Positions 49,694 through 59,014 are shown, counted from the first letter of the stretch. The stretch: 64,000 nucleotides of DNA from Roseiarcus sp963813195 (GCA_963813195.1 CAWEYC010000029.1:241806-305805), one strand, 5' to 3'. Program-made: numbers and translations. The notes: generated by a model from the sequence alone, not told the origin.

Positions 49694-50236
49694 CTATTGC
49701 CTCAGCAGGAGCACGCCGTCGCGTTGCTCGACGCCGGCGAGCCGCTTGAGAAAGCTCGCGCCGAGGAGGTTGGCGGTGGCGGCGCCGGGGGGCATCACCA
49801 CGGCCTGCACGTTGGCCATGTAGATCGAGCCGAGGCTGATTTGCTTCAAGACGACAGGCGAGGCGAAGTTGATGCCGTTGGCGGTGCTCATCCGCCATTT
49901 TGGCGCTGCGGGATCGACGACGACGCCGACACGCGCGGCGGTTTCCGCCGTCAGCGCGACCATCGTCGCCCCGGTGTCGACCAGCATGTCGACCTCTTGC
50001 CCCTCGACCAGCGCATTGGTGCGGAACTGACCGACGGCGTCCGCCGGGATCGAGGCTTCGCGAAAACCGGAATCCTCGGACATCGCCACCTCGGTCGCGA
50101 CGGGGACGACAGCCACGGGCTCGGACCCGGGCTTGGCGGTCTCGGCGAGGCGGGCCGCACGTTGCGGCAGCAGGTAGGGAGCGGAAAACGCGATGACCAG
50201 AGCGGCCGTCGCGAACAGCAATGCATTCTTGAGCAT
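49694..50236 (-). CDS. TIGR02281-type retropepsin-like aspartic protease
   Basis: The protein has 180 residues from the ATG at 50236. A single N-terminal membrane anchor is present (LLFATAALVIAFSAPYLLP). The catalytic motif DMLVDTGATMVALTAE and the partner loop NLLGASFLKRL match clan AA single-domain aspartic proteases. These act as dimers and are probably periplasmic. The target is unknown. It sits between phosphomannomutase and the cyclotransferase gene, on the same strand as both. Confidence 0.87.
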   Translation of the reverse strand: MLKNALLFATAALVIAFSAPYLLPQRAARLAETAKPGSEPVAVVPVATEVAMSEDSGFREASIPADAVGQFRTNALVEGQEVDMLVDTGATMVALTAETAARVGVVVDPAAPKWRMSTANGINFASPVVLKQISLGSIYMANVQAVVMPPGAATANLLGASFLKRLAGVEQRDGVLLLRQ

Positions 50237-50486
50237 GGCGACACCTGCCGCGATGGATCTTGCGCGAGGCCTGGGAAATTTGCCCTGAAGAGTGCCGAAG
50301 GCCGGGAAAAATTCGGTAAAGGCGATGCCGCCGCGCCGGTAAACTCGAGGGTCGGCGCGCGCTCGCGGGCGGCTGTCGGACAACTCAGTATATGTTTTCC
50401 TAATTCGCGCGCCGGTGGGAAGGCGCAGGTTTAACCTTCCTTTAACCCTGCTCCCGAACGCGAATTCGCGACGGCCGGAGCGACCC

Positions 50487-50993
50487 TTAGCCCCGATCCA
50501 GCGGCGTCGCGAAACGCGGCCGCACCAGCTTGGGCGCCGGCGTCGCCGCGCCGGGCTCCGCGGCGACGCCCGCCTCGGCCGCGAACCGTTCGAGCTGGGC
50601 GATCGCCGTATCCGGCAGCTTCCATCGGCGCGCCGCGAGCAGCACGCCGGCGATATAGTCAGCCGGCGCGACGCCGGGCCCGGAATTGGTTCCAAAATAG
50701 ATCAGCGCCCGCTTGGCGCCGCTGGCGACGACGACCGGCTGGGCCGCCTTGATGTAGAGCCCCGCGCCGAGCCCCTCGTAGCGATCGAGCGCGCGCATGT
50801 CGGCGAGCGCGATGTCCCACAGCACGCCGGCGACATTCGCGTTCGGATCGCGCGTCGCCGTCAGCCAGCCCTCGCGCATCACCGCGAGCCGATGGCGCAT
50901 CAGGCGGGCGACGCCGAGCGGCTTGGAGCGCGGACAGCGGCGCGCCATCGCCTCGCCGTCCATGTTCGAGCCATAGGCGAAATAGAGCGGCAT
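50487..50993 (-). CDS. Gamma-glutamylcyclotransferase-like protein
   Basis: The 168-residue protein starts MPLYFAYGSNMDGEAMARRC, the signature of the AIG2/GGCT fold. The catalytic Glu probably lies in MRALDRYEGLGAGLY. Such enzymes release 5-oxoproline from gamma-glutamyl compounds. The gene is 13 bases after the Rel/SpoT gene on the same strand and is probably co-transcribed with it. Confidence 0.85.
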   Translation of the reverse strand: MPLYFAYGSNMDGEAMARRCPRSKPLGVARLMRHRLAVMREGWLTATRDPNANVAGVLWDIALADMRALDRYEGLGAGLYIKAAQPVVVASGAKRALIYFGTNSGPGVAPADYIAGVLLAARRWKLPDTAIAQLERFAAEAGVAAEPGAATPAPKLVRPRFATPLDRG

Positions 50994-51006
50994 CGGTCGC
51001 TTGCCC

Positions 51007-53202
51007 TCAGCCGCTGAGCCGCTCGACCTTGGAAACGACGCTCTTGTCGCGCAATTGCGCCAGGACGGCGTTGAGGTGCTGGATGTCGGAGACCTCCAGA
51101 TCGAAGCGGACTTCGCGAAAGTCGGGGCCGGTCGGGTTGAACACGACGTTGTCGATGTTGGCGCCGGCCTCGCCGATCGTCGTCGCGATGATGCCGAGCG
51201 CGCCCGGCTCGTTGAGCGTCGTCACCAGGATCTGGGTCGGGTAGAGCGCCCGGGTCGCGGTGTCGAGGTCCCAGCGGACGTCGAGCCACAGCTCCGGCTT
51301 GTCGTCGTAGGCGACGAGGGCGGAAGAATGGATGGGATAGATCGTGATCCCCTCCCCCGGCGTGCGGATGCCGACGATGCGTTCGCCGGGAACGGCGCCG
51401 CCCTTAGGCGCGAACCGCACGGGCATGTCCCATTCGACGCCGCGCAGCGGCAGGGCGGCGTCGTCCTGGCCCTTGCCCGGCACGCGGAAGACGAGATTGG
51501 CCGCCTTGGCGAGCCCGAACCAGCCGCTTTCGCCCGGCGCGAGCGCCGGGCCGGCCTTTCGCTCCTCCTTGAAATCGGGATAGATCGCGCGAACCACGTC
51601 GGCCGAATAGAGTTCTCCGCGCCCGACGCTGATGAACACGTCGTCGACGGTGCTGCGCGCCAGGCGCGACAAGGCGCTCTTCAGCTTGGCGTCGCTGAAC
51701 TTGCGGCCCGCCCGCGCGAAGGCGCGCTCGATGATCTGACGCCCGAGGCCGCCGTATTGCGCCTTGGCCGCCTCGCGCGTGGCGCGGCGGATGGCGGCGC
51801 GGGCGCGCCCCGTCACGACGAGACTGTCCCAGGCGGCCGGCGGCGTGCGGCTTTCGGAACGCGTGATCAGCACTTCGTCGCCATTGCGCAGGGTCGAGAT
51901 CAGCGGCGCGATGCGGCCGTTGATCTTGGCCCCGACGGCGGAATTGCCGACGTCGGTGTGGACGGCGTAGGCGAAGTCGATCGCCGTCGCGCCGCGCGGC
52001 AAGGCGATCAGCCGTCCCTTGGGCGTGAAGCAGAACACCTGGTCCTGGAACAGTTCGAGCTTGGTGTGCTCGAGGAATTTCTCCGAATCGTCGCTCGCCA
52101 GCGCCTCGATGGTCTGCCTCAGCCCGCGATAGGCGCGACTCTCGCCGGCGTCGATCGGGTCGGAGCCCCCCCGGTCCTTGTAGAGCGCGTGCGCGGCGAT
52201 GCCGTATTCGGCGATCTCGTGCATGTCGTGGGTGCGGATCTGCAATTCGACGCGCTGGCTGCCCGGGCCGATGACGGTGGTGTGGATCGAGCGATAGTCG
52301 TTCTGCTTGGGTGTCGAGATGTAGTCCTTGAAGCGGCCGGGAACGCTTGGCCAGGTCGTGTGCGCGACGCCGACCGCGGCGTAGCAATCGGCGACGGTGT
52401 CGACGAGGATGCGGAAGCCGTAGATGTCGGAGAGCTGCTCGAAGGAGATCGAGTTGCGCTCCATCTTGCGCCAGATCGAATAGGCCTGCTTCTGGCGGCC
52501 CTTGACCTGGACCTTCATGCCGCGCCGCGCGAACTGGTCGGTCAATTCGGCGGCGATGCGCGCGATCAGCGCGCCGTTCTTGGTCTTCAATCCCTCGAGC
52601 CGGGCCATGATGAGGCCGTAGGCCTCCGGCATGAGATAGCGGAACGCGAGGTCCTCGAGTTCGCCGCGCATCCCCTGCATGCCCATGCGGCCGGCGAGCG
52701 GGGCGTAGATGTCGAGCGTATCCTGCGCGATGCGGGCGCGCTTGGCCTCCGGCATGAAATTCAGCGTGCGCATGTTGTGCAGGCGGTCGGCGAGCTTGAT
52801 CAGCAGGACGCGTGCGTCGTCGGCGATGGCGAGCAGGAGCTTGCGAAAATTCTCCGCCTGCTGGGCGTGTTTGGAGGCGAAATCGAGCTTGTTGAGCTTG
52901 GTGAGCCCGTCGACGAGGCCGCCGATCTCGGCGCCGAAGACCGAGTCGATCTCCTCGCGGGTCGCGGCGGTGTCCTCGATGGTGTCGTGCAGCACGGCCG
53001 AGATGATCGTCGCATCGTCAAGCTTGAGATCGGTCAGGATCGCCGCGACTTCGAGCGGATGGGAAAAGAACGGATCGCCGGAGGCGCGCTTCTGCGCCCC
53101 GTGCGCCTTCATCGCGAAGACATAGGCGCGGTTGAGCAGGTCTTCGTTGGTTTCGGGATTGTAGCGGCGAACGCGCTCAACCAGTTCATACTGCCGCATC
53201 AT
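51007..53202 (-). CDS. Bifunctional (p)ppGpp synthetase/hydrolase (Rel/SpoT)
   Basis: The 731-residue protein makes and breaks the stringent-response alarmone ppGpp. Domain order is HD hydrolase (about 25-180, with AVLHDTIEDTAATREEI), RelA/SpoT synthetase (about 230-350, with YRSIHTTVIGPGSQRVELQI), TGS (about 390-450, with CFTPKGRLIALPRGATAIDF) and a C-terminal ACT domain (about 655-730). Motifs for both enzyme activities are present. The start is ATG at 53202. The gamma-glutamylcyclotransferase gene follows closely. Confidence 0.95.
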   Translation of the reverse strand: MMRQYELVERVRRYNPETNEDLLNRAYVFAMKAHGAQKRASGDPFFSHPLEVAAILTDLKLDDATIISAVLHDTIEDTAATREEIDSVFGAEIGGLVDGLTKLNKLDFASKHAQQAENFRKLLLAIADDARVLLIKLADRLHNMRTLNFMPEAKRARIAQDTLDIYAPLAGRMGMQGMRGELEDLAFRYLMPEAYGLIMARLEGLKTKNGALIARIAAELTDQFARRGMKVQVKGRQKQAYSIWRKMERNSISFEQLSDIYGFRILVDTVADCYAAVGVAHTTWPSVPGRFKDYISTPKQNDYRSIHTTVIGPGSQRVELQIRTHDMHEIAEYGIAAHALYKDRGGSDPIDAGESRAYRGLRQTIEALASDDSEKFLEHTKLELFQDQVFCFTPKGRLIALPRGATAIDFAYAVHTDVGNSAVGAKINGRIAPLISTLRNGDEVLITRSESRTPPAAWDSLVVTGRARAAIRRATREAAKAQYGGLGRQIIERAFARAGRKFSDAKLKSALSRLARSTVDDVFISVGRGELYSADVVRAIYPDFKEERKAGPALAPGESGWFGLAKAANLVFRVPGKGQDDAALPLRGVEWDMPVRFAPKGGAVPGERIVGIRTPGEGITIYPIHSSALVAYDDKPELWLDVRWDLDTATRALYPTQILVTTLNEPGALGIIATTIGEAGANIDNVVFNPTGPDFREVRFDLEVSDIQHLNAVLAQLRDKSVVSKVERLSG

Positions 53203-53618
53203 TTATTGGGTCGGGCCTCGCGCCCTCGGGAAAGATACAGGGCGTGGCAGCAATATCGAGGCGAGCGGCGCGGCGCGCAAGCCGAATCGGTTTTTGTGAG
53301 GGGCTGGCGTCGGGCTATGGCGAACGCGCCGTCAATCTCGGGCGAGCGACGGGCTCGTCTCGGCGCGACCTAGCGCGTTGGCCGATGCGAGACGGCGAAG
53401 CCAAACTTGACGCGCGCGGGCGAGGCGCGACAGAAAGGGCGGCGCGAGACTGGACGACATTGATCCCGCTCGCCCCGAAGCCCAGTGTTGTCGCGAAGAT
53501 CCAAAACGGGTCCCTGTTGCGGACCTGATGCGGACCTGCGCCGAAACCAATTTCGGCCGAGCGAGGGCGGGACAACTGGGTAGTTGGCGCTCAAACCCTC
53601 TTGCCGACGACGTACAAA
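53203..53618. other. Gap between Rel/SpoT gene and porin terminator
   Basis: About 415 bases without a convincing gene. The open frames here are short and arginine-rich. It should contain the Rel/SpoT promoter near its left side. No strong promoter match stands out. A short repeat, GCGGACCTG, occurs twice near 53518-53536. Confidence 0.45.
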
Positions 53619-53647
53619 GAAAACCCCGGAGCTTTCGCTCCGGGGCC
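53619..53647 (-). terminator. Rho-independent terminator of the left porin gene
   Basis: On the minus strand the hairpin CCCCGGAGC-GAAA-GCTCCGGGG is followed by TTTT. It is nearly identical to the terminator of the right porin at 58502-58532, showing that the duplication includes the 3' end. Confidence 0.85.
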
Positions 53648-53672
53648 ATAGAGAAGTTTCAACTAGACTAGA

Positions 53673-54953
53673 TTAGAAATCGCGGGTAATCATGAAGCGA
53701 CCTTCGAGGCCGTCGGTATTCGACTTCCACGAGGCAGCCGCGCCATCAACTGTACCGGTAGTAGCCCACATCGCAGGAGCCGACTGGTGAGTGGTCTGGT
53801 AGAGCAGTTCGAGGGCAAAGTCGAGATGCGCGACCGGATCCCAATGGGCCACCGCGCCGCCGATGAAGCTCTGCGAACTGGTCGAGAACGCGCCGGCTTC
53901 CATTCCGCCGAGACCGCTCCACTGGAGGTTGAGGTAGGAGATTTCCGGATCAATCGAGAACACCGGGCCGAGGTGGAACTCGCCGAGCGCGGTGAGCGAC
54001 CAAGCCGTCGGCGTCGCCCAGGTGCCGTTGTAGTTCGACAGGGCGTCGCCGACCGGCATCGCAATGCCGTTGCCGTTAACCATGCCCTGCTCGCCCCACA
54101 TGCCGTCGGAGATGCCGGAGTACCAGATCGCATTGCGCGTCCAGGTGCCCTGCAACTGGATGTTGTCGCCCGCGCCGAGCGTCGGCAGGTTGAACTTCAG
54201 GCCGCCGTCGACCGCCCAGCCCCACGTGTTGATGGTATTGCCGGCACTGTCTTCCATGATCACATTGTGCGCGACGCCGGCGAGGTGGGCGCCGCCCCAG
54301 CCCTGAGCGAGGTCGACCGACGCGACGATGTCGGGCGAACGCATGCCGAGGTAGCTCGCGTTGCCGGCGAAGAATTCGTCGGTGCCCGCGATGGTCTCAC
54401 CCGCCGACGGACCGCTGAGCTTCGGATCCTGCAACGAGATCGTCGCCGAGAAGCCGCCGCCGAAGGTTGCGGTATAGGCCAGCAAGAGGGGCTGGTTGTA
54501 ACCCTGCTGATCGGGAGAAAAGACGTTCGCCCAGCCTTCGCCGCCGCCGAAGAACGAGAAGAACGAATTCGCCTTACCAGCGGTGATGCCGGCCCAGTTC
54601 AAGAAGCCGTGGTTGATGAAGCCGTTGCCGGCGCCGGTGTTGTCGAAGCCGCTGCCGTAGTTGAACTGCGTGTCGATGTCCGAGGTCAACACGCCATAGG
54701 CGGTGTTGGTCTTGGCGATGAGTTCGACTTCGGCGCGGGTGGTGTAGCCGATCTCGTCGCGGGCGTTAGAAGGAGTCGAGGTGAGAGTCAGCTGGTTGAC
54801 GTGTGCCCCAGTGTTCGCAACGCCTGGGACAAAGGCGGCGGCTCCAGCCTGGCCGGGGTTCAAGTACCCGGTGCTCAGACTGCCGGCTTCGACTTGGCCG
54901 GTGAGGTACCCAGTGATCTTCAAGCAGGAGGTAGTTCGCTCTCGTAGGCGCAT
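53673..54953 (-). pseudogene. Porin gene lacking its 5' end (left cassette)
   Basis: This is an outer membrane beta-barrel porin of the Porin_2 family. The frame begins with only ten unrelated residues (MRLRERTTSC) before LKITGYLTGQVEAG. It lacks the signal peptide, the mature N-terminus and the promoter found in the right copy. From there to the end (LEGRFMITRDF) it is complete and very close to the right porin, with long identical blocks such as TNTAYGVLTSDIDTQ. Differences cluster in likely surface loops. As it stands it cannot be exported, but joining it to the right gene's 5' end would give a normal porin. It could be a silent cassette or a dead gene. Confidence 0.85.
54895..54928 (-). 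repeat. 34-bp inverted repeat, left copy
   Basis: Read on the minus strand this is identical to 57234-57267. It starts CCTGCTTGAAG and ends CTCACCGGCCA, with GGTACC in the middle. It marks the exact point where similarity of the two porin genes begins; beyond 54928 the flanks differ completely. Confidence 0.85.
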
Positions 54954-55131
54954 TTATAACTGTAGAACCGGTTGTTCCATTTGAACTACATTTCAAACCT
55001 GGATCTACGGTGCATCGAAGACGTGAGTCGCCGGACCCGCCACGGACCCGCCGCGACAACGGGAAAGTGTGCCCGCCGCTCAATCCGGCGGCGTCAAGGA
55101 TCTAAATCTGGGTCGGAAGCTGAGTTTCTTA

Positions 55132-56403
55132 TTAATCGCCGCCGAAGCCGGCGGCCGCCACGCTCTCGTCGCGGCGACCCCAACGGATCGCCCGGCTTCC
55201 GCGGCGCGCCTTCGCGGCGCTGTTCGGCCTACGGTCTTCGACGATCGCCAGCACGCGCTCGCCCCATGCCGTCAACGCCGCTCGCTTTTCGTCCGCGTAG
55301 TCGTAGCGCTGATAGACGCCGACGATGCCCGCACGGCTGCCGGCGACGTGGTTCAGCACGGCTTCGGTCACTTCGAGGCGGACGCCGAGCTTTTGCAAGC
55401 CCGTCGCCACGGTGCGGCGAAGATCATGCAGCCGCCACGGCGCGATGCCGGCTTCGGCGTCCAGCGCCGCCTTCGCCTTGCCGAAGCCGTTGAACGGGCC
55501 GCGAATGCCCGGAAAAACAAAGCGATTTCCGTCCTGCCGTGGGACCCTCCGCAGGAATTCGCGGGCTTGCGGCGAAAGCGGAACGAAGTGCGCCATACCG
55601 TTTTTGGCGCGATTGGCGGGAATCGTCCAAACGGAAAGGTCGTCGTCGAGTTCGGCCCAGGTCATGCCGGCGACCTCGCCGCGCCGCTGACCCGTCAGAA
55701 TCAGCATTCGCACGATGGCGTCGAAGGTCCCTGGCCCACTGGCCGCCGACCACACCGCGACGAGTTCGGCGTCCGAAAGCACGCGGTCGCGCTTGGCGAC
55801 CGGAGAAAGGGGAACGTTCATGAACGGGTTGGCTTCGAGCGCACCGCGCTTGACCGCCCACTGGTAGCAACTCCGGCCGTAGGCAGCGGTCCGGCACGCC
55901 ATGGCGATCTTGCCGCTCTTGGCGAGACTGTCGAGCGCGGCGACGACGGCCGGGCGGGGGAGATTGGCGGCGGGCAGGTTCAAAAAATGGGGGAACGCGC
56001 GGCGGATCGCGCGGACGGCTTCGACGGCATAGGACCGGCGGCGGTTGGCGAGGCGCAAGGCCGCCCACTGGTCGAGCAAGGCGTCCAGGGTCAGGGCGTC
56101 CGAAGTTTCCACTTGCTTGGCCAGCGCCACCGCCTGCTTTCGTTCGACCGCGGGATCGCGCCCCATCGCGACCTCGCCCATGATCGCCATGACCGCGTTG
56201 CGAGCCTGGGCAAGGGAAATGGCGGCGCAAGAACCCAGCGGAATGCGACGCTTGACCCCGCCGCGGGTGTATTGCGCGAGATAGTTTTTGCCGCCGCTCG
56301 CCGTCACGCGTACGCCGAGGCCGGTCTGCTTGCGGTCGAACACCATCATGTCGCGGCGCCCCGCGGGGCATATGAGAGCTTCGATTTTGCGTTCCGTGAG
56401 CAT
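55132..56403 (-). CDS. P4-type tyrosine recombinase/integrase
   Basis: The recombinase has 423 residues from the ATG at 56403, with AAGG six bases upstream. Domains: Arm DNA-binding (1-90; MLTERKIEALICPAGRRD), core-binding (about 105-195), and catalytic (about 205-395). Active-site residues are present: Arg in LTGQRRGEVAGM, Lys in RAKNGMAHF, His-x-x-Arg in LHDLRRTVA, His in VLNHVAG and Tyr in GVYQRYDY. No excisionase, replication or cargo gene accompanies it. It lies between two divergent porin genes inside the segment bounded by the 34-bp inverted repeats. It may catalyse inversion, or be left over from an integrated element. Confidence 0.92.
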   Translation of the reverse strand: MLTERKIEALICPAGRRDMMVFDRKQTGLGVRVTASGGKNYLAQYTRGGVKRRIPLGSCAAISLAQARNAVMAIMGEVAMGRDPAVERKQAVALAKQVETSDALTLDALLDQWAALRLANRRRSYAVEAVRAIRRAFPHFLNLPAANLPRPAVVAALDSLAKSGKIAMACRTAAYGRSCYQWAVKRGALEANPFMNVPLSPVAKRDRVLSDAELVAVWSAASGPGTFDAIVRMLILTGQRRGEVAGMTWAELDDDLSVWTIPANRAKNGMAHFVPLSPQAREFLRRVPRQDGNRFVFPGIRGPFNGFGKAKAALDAEAGIAPWRLHDLRRTVATGLQKLGVRLEVTEAVLNHVAGSRAGIVGVYQRYDYADEKRAALTAWGERVLAIVEDRRPNSAAKARRGSRAIRWGRRDESVAAAGFGGD

Positions 56404-57067
56404 CGTCGCCTTGCAAGAGTTTCTCGTGGGGTCGAATGACGCGCGTTGCTCCCGCGTCCGCTCTCGGGGGCCCCGGAAGAGGTACGCGCACCATTTGGAG
56501 AAACCGTTTATTGCAAGTCGCATGGGCCGTATCGTGACATGTGATTGAGCTAATTCACGTTTTCGCGATCCTGTCGGTTTGGACGCCATTCCGATGGGTA
56601 GTCCGGACGCCCTCGCTCAATGCGTGGGGTCCGCAACAGCACGGGTTTGCGGGCGATTGCGCCGTCGCGCCTGCCGGGACATTCTGAAGCGCTAGGCATT
56701 GGGGACGCGATCCGACAGGTTATCAAACACTTAACGCCTCCTGGGAACGGCGGCGGCCGATCCGGATCGCGTTTTCGTGACCTTTCTGCAACATGGCTCG
56801 GGGAAAAGCGCATTTGGGCCGAAATCCGGCATTTTCGGGTTTGAGGCGCGGCCGGACGCTTGTATGTTTCCAATTGTGAACGGGAGCTTCCCGGTCGCGA
56901 GTTGGATTGACGGCGTCGTTTGCTTGGGGGACCAGCGCAAATCGCCCGACATCCGCTGAAACGGGAAGAGGGGCGCTTAACACCTTTGACACGGCGCGCG
57001 TTTTTGGTCGGCGGAATAAGGTTCAAGGTTTCAACCAACTCCCATTGTCAATCTCTGGAGGTCACAA
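56404..57067. other. Divergent promoter region of the recombinase and the right porin
   Basis: About 660 bases without a gene. It must hold the promoters for the recombinase (leftward) and the porin (rightward). A TTGACA-like box is at 56986-56991, but no well-spaced -10 box could be assigned. GGAGG just before the ATG at 57068 is a good ribosome site. The open frames here are short and not protein-like. Confidence 0.5.
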
Positions 57068-58477
57068 ATGACGCTCATGAAGAGCCTACTGCTCGGTTCC
57101 GCGGCCACTTTGGTCGTCGTCGCCGGCGCGCAGGCCGCCGATCTTCCCACCCGGAAGGGCGCGCCCGCCGCTGAATACGTCAAAGTCTGCAAAATCGGCG
57201 GCGTCGCCGGTTTCGTCATCCCGGGTTCGGACACCTGCTTGAAGATCACTGGGTACCTCACCGGCCAGATCGAAGGCGGCAATCTGAAGCAAGGGTATTC
57301 CTATACGACCGGCAGCCAGCTCTTCTACGCCCCGAATAACACGGGCAAGAGCGGAGTTCTGGTGAATGGCGGCATTGGCACGTCAGGGCGTGACGAGATC
57401 GGCTACACCACCCGCGCCGAACTCGAGTTCATCACCAAGACCAACACCGCCTATGGCGTGTTGACCTCGGACATCGACACGCAGTGGAACTACGGCAGCG
57501 GCTTCGACAACACCGGTCCGAATGCGTTCGGCGGCGGTCAGACCTTCATCAACCACGGCTTCTTGAACTGGGCCGGCATCACCGCTGGTAAGGCGAACTC
57601 GTTCTTCTCGTTCTTCGGCGGCGGCGAGGCCTGGGCGAACGTCTTCTCGCCAGATCGTCAGGGCTACAACCAGCCTCTCTTGCTGGCCTACACCGCGACC
57701 TTCGGCGGCGGCTTCTCGGCGACGATTTCGTTGGAAGATCCGATCCTCACTGGCGGGTCGGCAGGCGCAACCCTCGCCGGCTCCGACGAGTTCTTCGCCA
57801 TGAACGCGCAATATCTCGGTCTGCGCTCCCCAGACATCGTCGGATCGATCGACGTCGCCCAGGGTTGGGGCGGCGCGCACGTGGCTGGCGTGGCTCACAA
57901 TGTGATCATGAACAGCCTGCTCGACGGTACGAGCATCAACATCTGGGGTTGGGCGGTCGACGGCGGCCTGAAGTTCAACATTCCGCAGATCGGCGCGGGC
58001 GACAACCTCCAGTTCCAGGGGACCTGGACGCGTAACGCGGTTTGGTACTCCGGCGTTTCCGACGGCATGTGGGGTGAGAATGGCGCAACCAACGGCAACG
58101 GCATTGCAATGCCAGTCGCCGACGCGTTCTCGAACGGCAATGGCACGTGGGCGACGCCGACGGCCTGGTCGCTCACCGGGCTCGCCGAGTTCCACCTCGG
58201 CCCGGTGTTCTCGATCGATCCGGAAGTCTCCTACCTCAACCTCAGCTGGAGCGGCGTCAACACCGGCTTTATCTCGACCAACTCGGAGAGCTGGATCGGC
58301 GGCGCGGTGTTCCACTGGGATCCGGTCGCGCATCTCGACTTCAACATCGAGCTGCTCTACCAGACCACCCATCAGACCGCGCCGGCGGCCTACAGCGCCT
58401 TCGCCAACGGCGGTCTGCCGTGGCACGCGAACACCGACGGCCTGGAAAGCCGTTTCGAAATCACCCGCGACTTCTGA
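57068..58477 (+). CDS. Porin, Porin_2 family (right cassette, intact)
   Basis: The 469-residue outer membrane porin starts MTLMKSLLLGSAATLVVVAG with a cleavage site after AQA. The conserved mature N-terminus reads ADLPTRKGAPAAEYVKVC and GFVIPGSDTCLKITGYL. The body is made of alternating beta strands of a 16-stranded barrel and ends with ITRDF, whose terminal Phe is the barrel-assembly signal. Family porins form trimers for small solutes. It is preceded by a strong ribosome site and followed by a strong terminator. It is the expressed partner of the left cassette in the present orientation. Confidence 0.94.
   Translation: MTLMKSLLLGSAATLVVVAGAQAADLPTRKGAPAAEYVKVCKIGGVAGFVIPGSDTCLKITGYLTGQIEGGNLKQGYSYTTGSQLFYAPNNTGKSGVLVNGGIGTSGRDEIGYTTRAELEFITKTNTAYGVLTSDIDTQWNYGSGFDNTGPNAFGGGQTFINHGFLNWAGITAGKANSFFSFFGGGEAWANVFSPDRQGYNQPLLLAYTATFGGGFSATISLEDPILTGGSAGATLAGSDEFFAMNAQYLGLRSPDIVGSIDVAQGWGGAHVAGVAHNVIMNSLLDGTSINIWGWAVDGGLKFNIPQIGAGDNLQFQGTWTRNAVWYSGVSDGMWGENGATNGNGIAMPVADAFSNGNGTWATPTAWSLTGLAEFHLGPVFSIDPEVSYLNLSWSGVNTGFISTNSESWIGGAVFHWDPVAHLDFNIELLYQTTHQTAPAAYSAFANGGLPWHANTDGLESRFEITRDF
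57234..57267 (+). repeat. 34-bp inverted repeat, right copy
   Basis: It covers the codons for CLKITGYLTG in the intact porin and is identical, in reverse, to 54895-54928. The reading frame through the repeat is the same in both porins, so an exchange here would stay in frame. Confidence 0.85.
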
Positions 58478-58501
58478 TCACCTCCCGATCAGACAAGGCC
58501 T

Positions 58502-58532
58502 GGCCCCGGAGCGAAAGCTCTGGGGTTTTTTG
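58502..58532 (+). terminator. Rho-independent terminator of the right porin gene
   Basis: The hairpin CCCCGGAGC-GAAA-GCTCTGGGG is followed by TTTTTT. It differs from the left porin terminator by a single arm base. Confidence 0.88.
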
Positions 58533-59014
58533 TTGCGAAAGGGCGCGCACAGCCTCGCCAGCGGCGGGGCGCATGTCCTGAGGCGGCTCATTCCAATTCT
58601 CTGCTATGTCTTGGCTGCCAAGTCTTGTCTTTCTGAAAAACAAAAACAATGTTATGCTGCCAATATCGTCCTCGTCCCGCCAAGACGGAGCATTGGCCGA
58701 ATCGCGAAAAAAATCCGCCGGCGGGAAAATGTCCTTTTCGCCTTTTCGCCTTGCAAGCTATTGGTTTTCCACAAAACGGCCAACGAAATCGTTGGAAATG
58801 TTTGGCAGTTCAGGCCACAAATTTGGAAATGTTTGGCTTGGAGTTGCAAAGGCTTGGAGACGCGAAGCCAGGCAAGGGAAAGGGGGGCCGCGCCGCCTGT
58901 GGGATGCGTCGACGTCACCGAGAGTGCTAGAATGCGTCGGCGATATCTTCCCGCGAGCGGCTGGGGAGCCCGCTCACGCCTCGACGCAGTTCGCAGCAAG
59001 GATCAGAATCGCGT
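58533..59014. other. Gap of about 480 bases with direct repeats
   Basis: No gene is supported. The middle part (about 58600-58860) is less GC-rich than its surroundings. It carries two exact 15-base direct repeats, TTGGAAATGTTTGGC, at 58792-58806 and 58823-58837, 31 bases apart. It should also hold the promoter of the glycosyltransferase gene. Confidence 0.5.

Noticed and set aside
51001..53373. Plus-strand frame of 790 codons
   Set aside because: It is antisense to the Rel/SpoT gene, which has every expected domain.
58502..58532. Porin terminator as a recombination site
   Set aside because: The two copies differ and are followed by T-runs; a plain terminator explains them.
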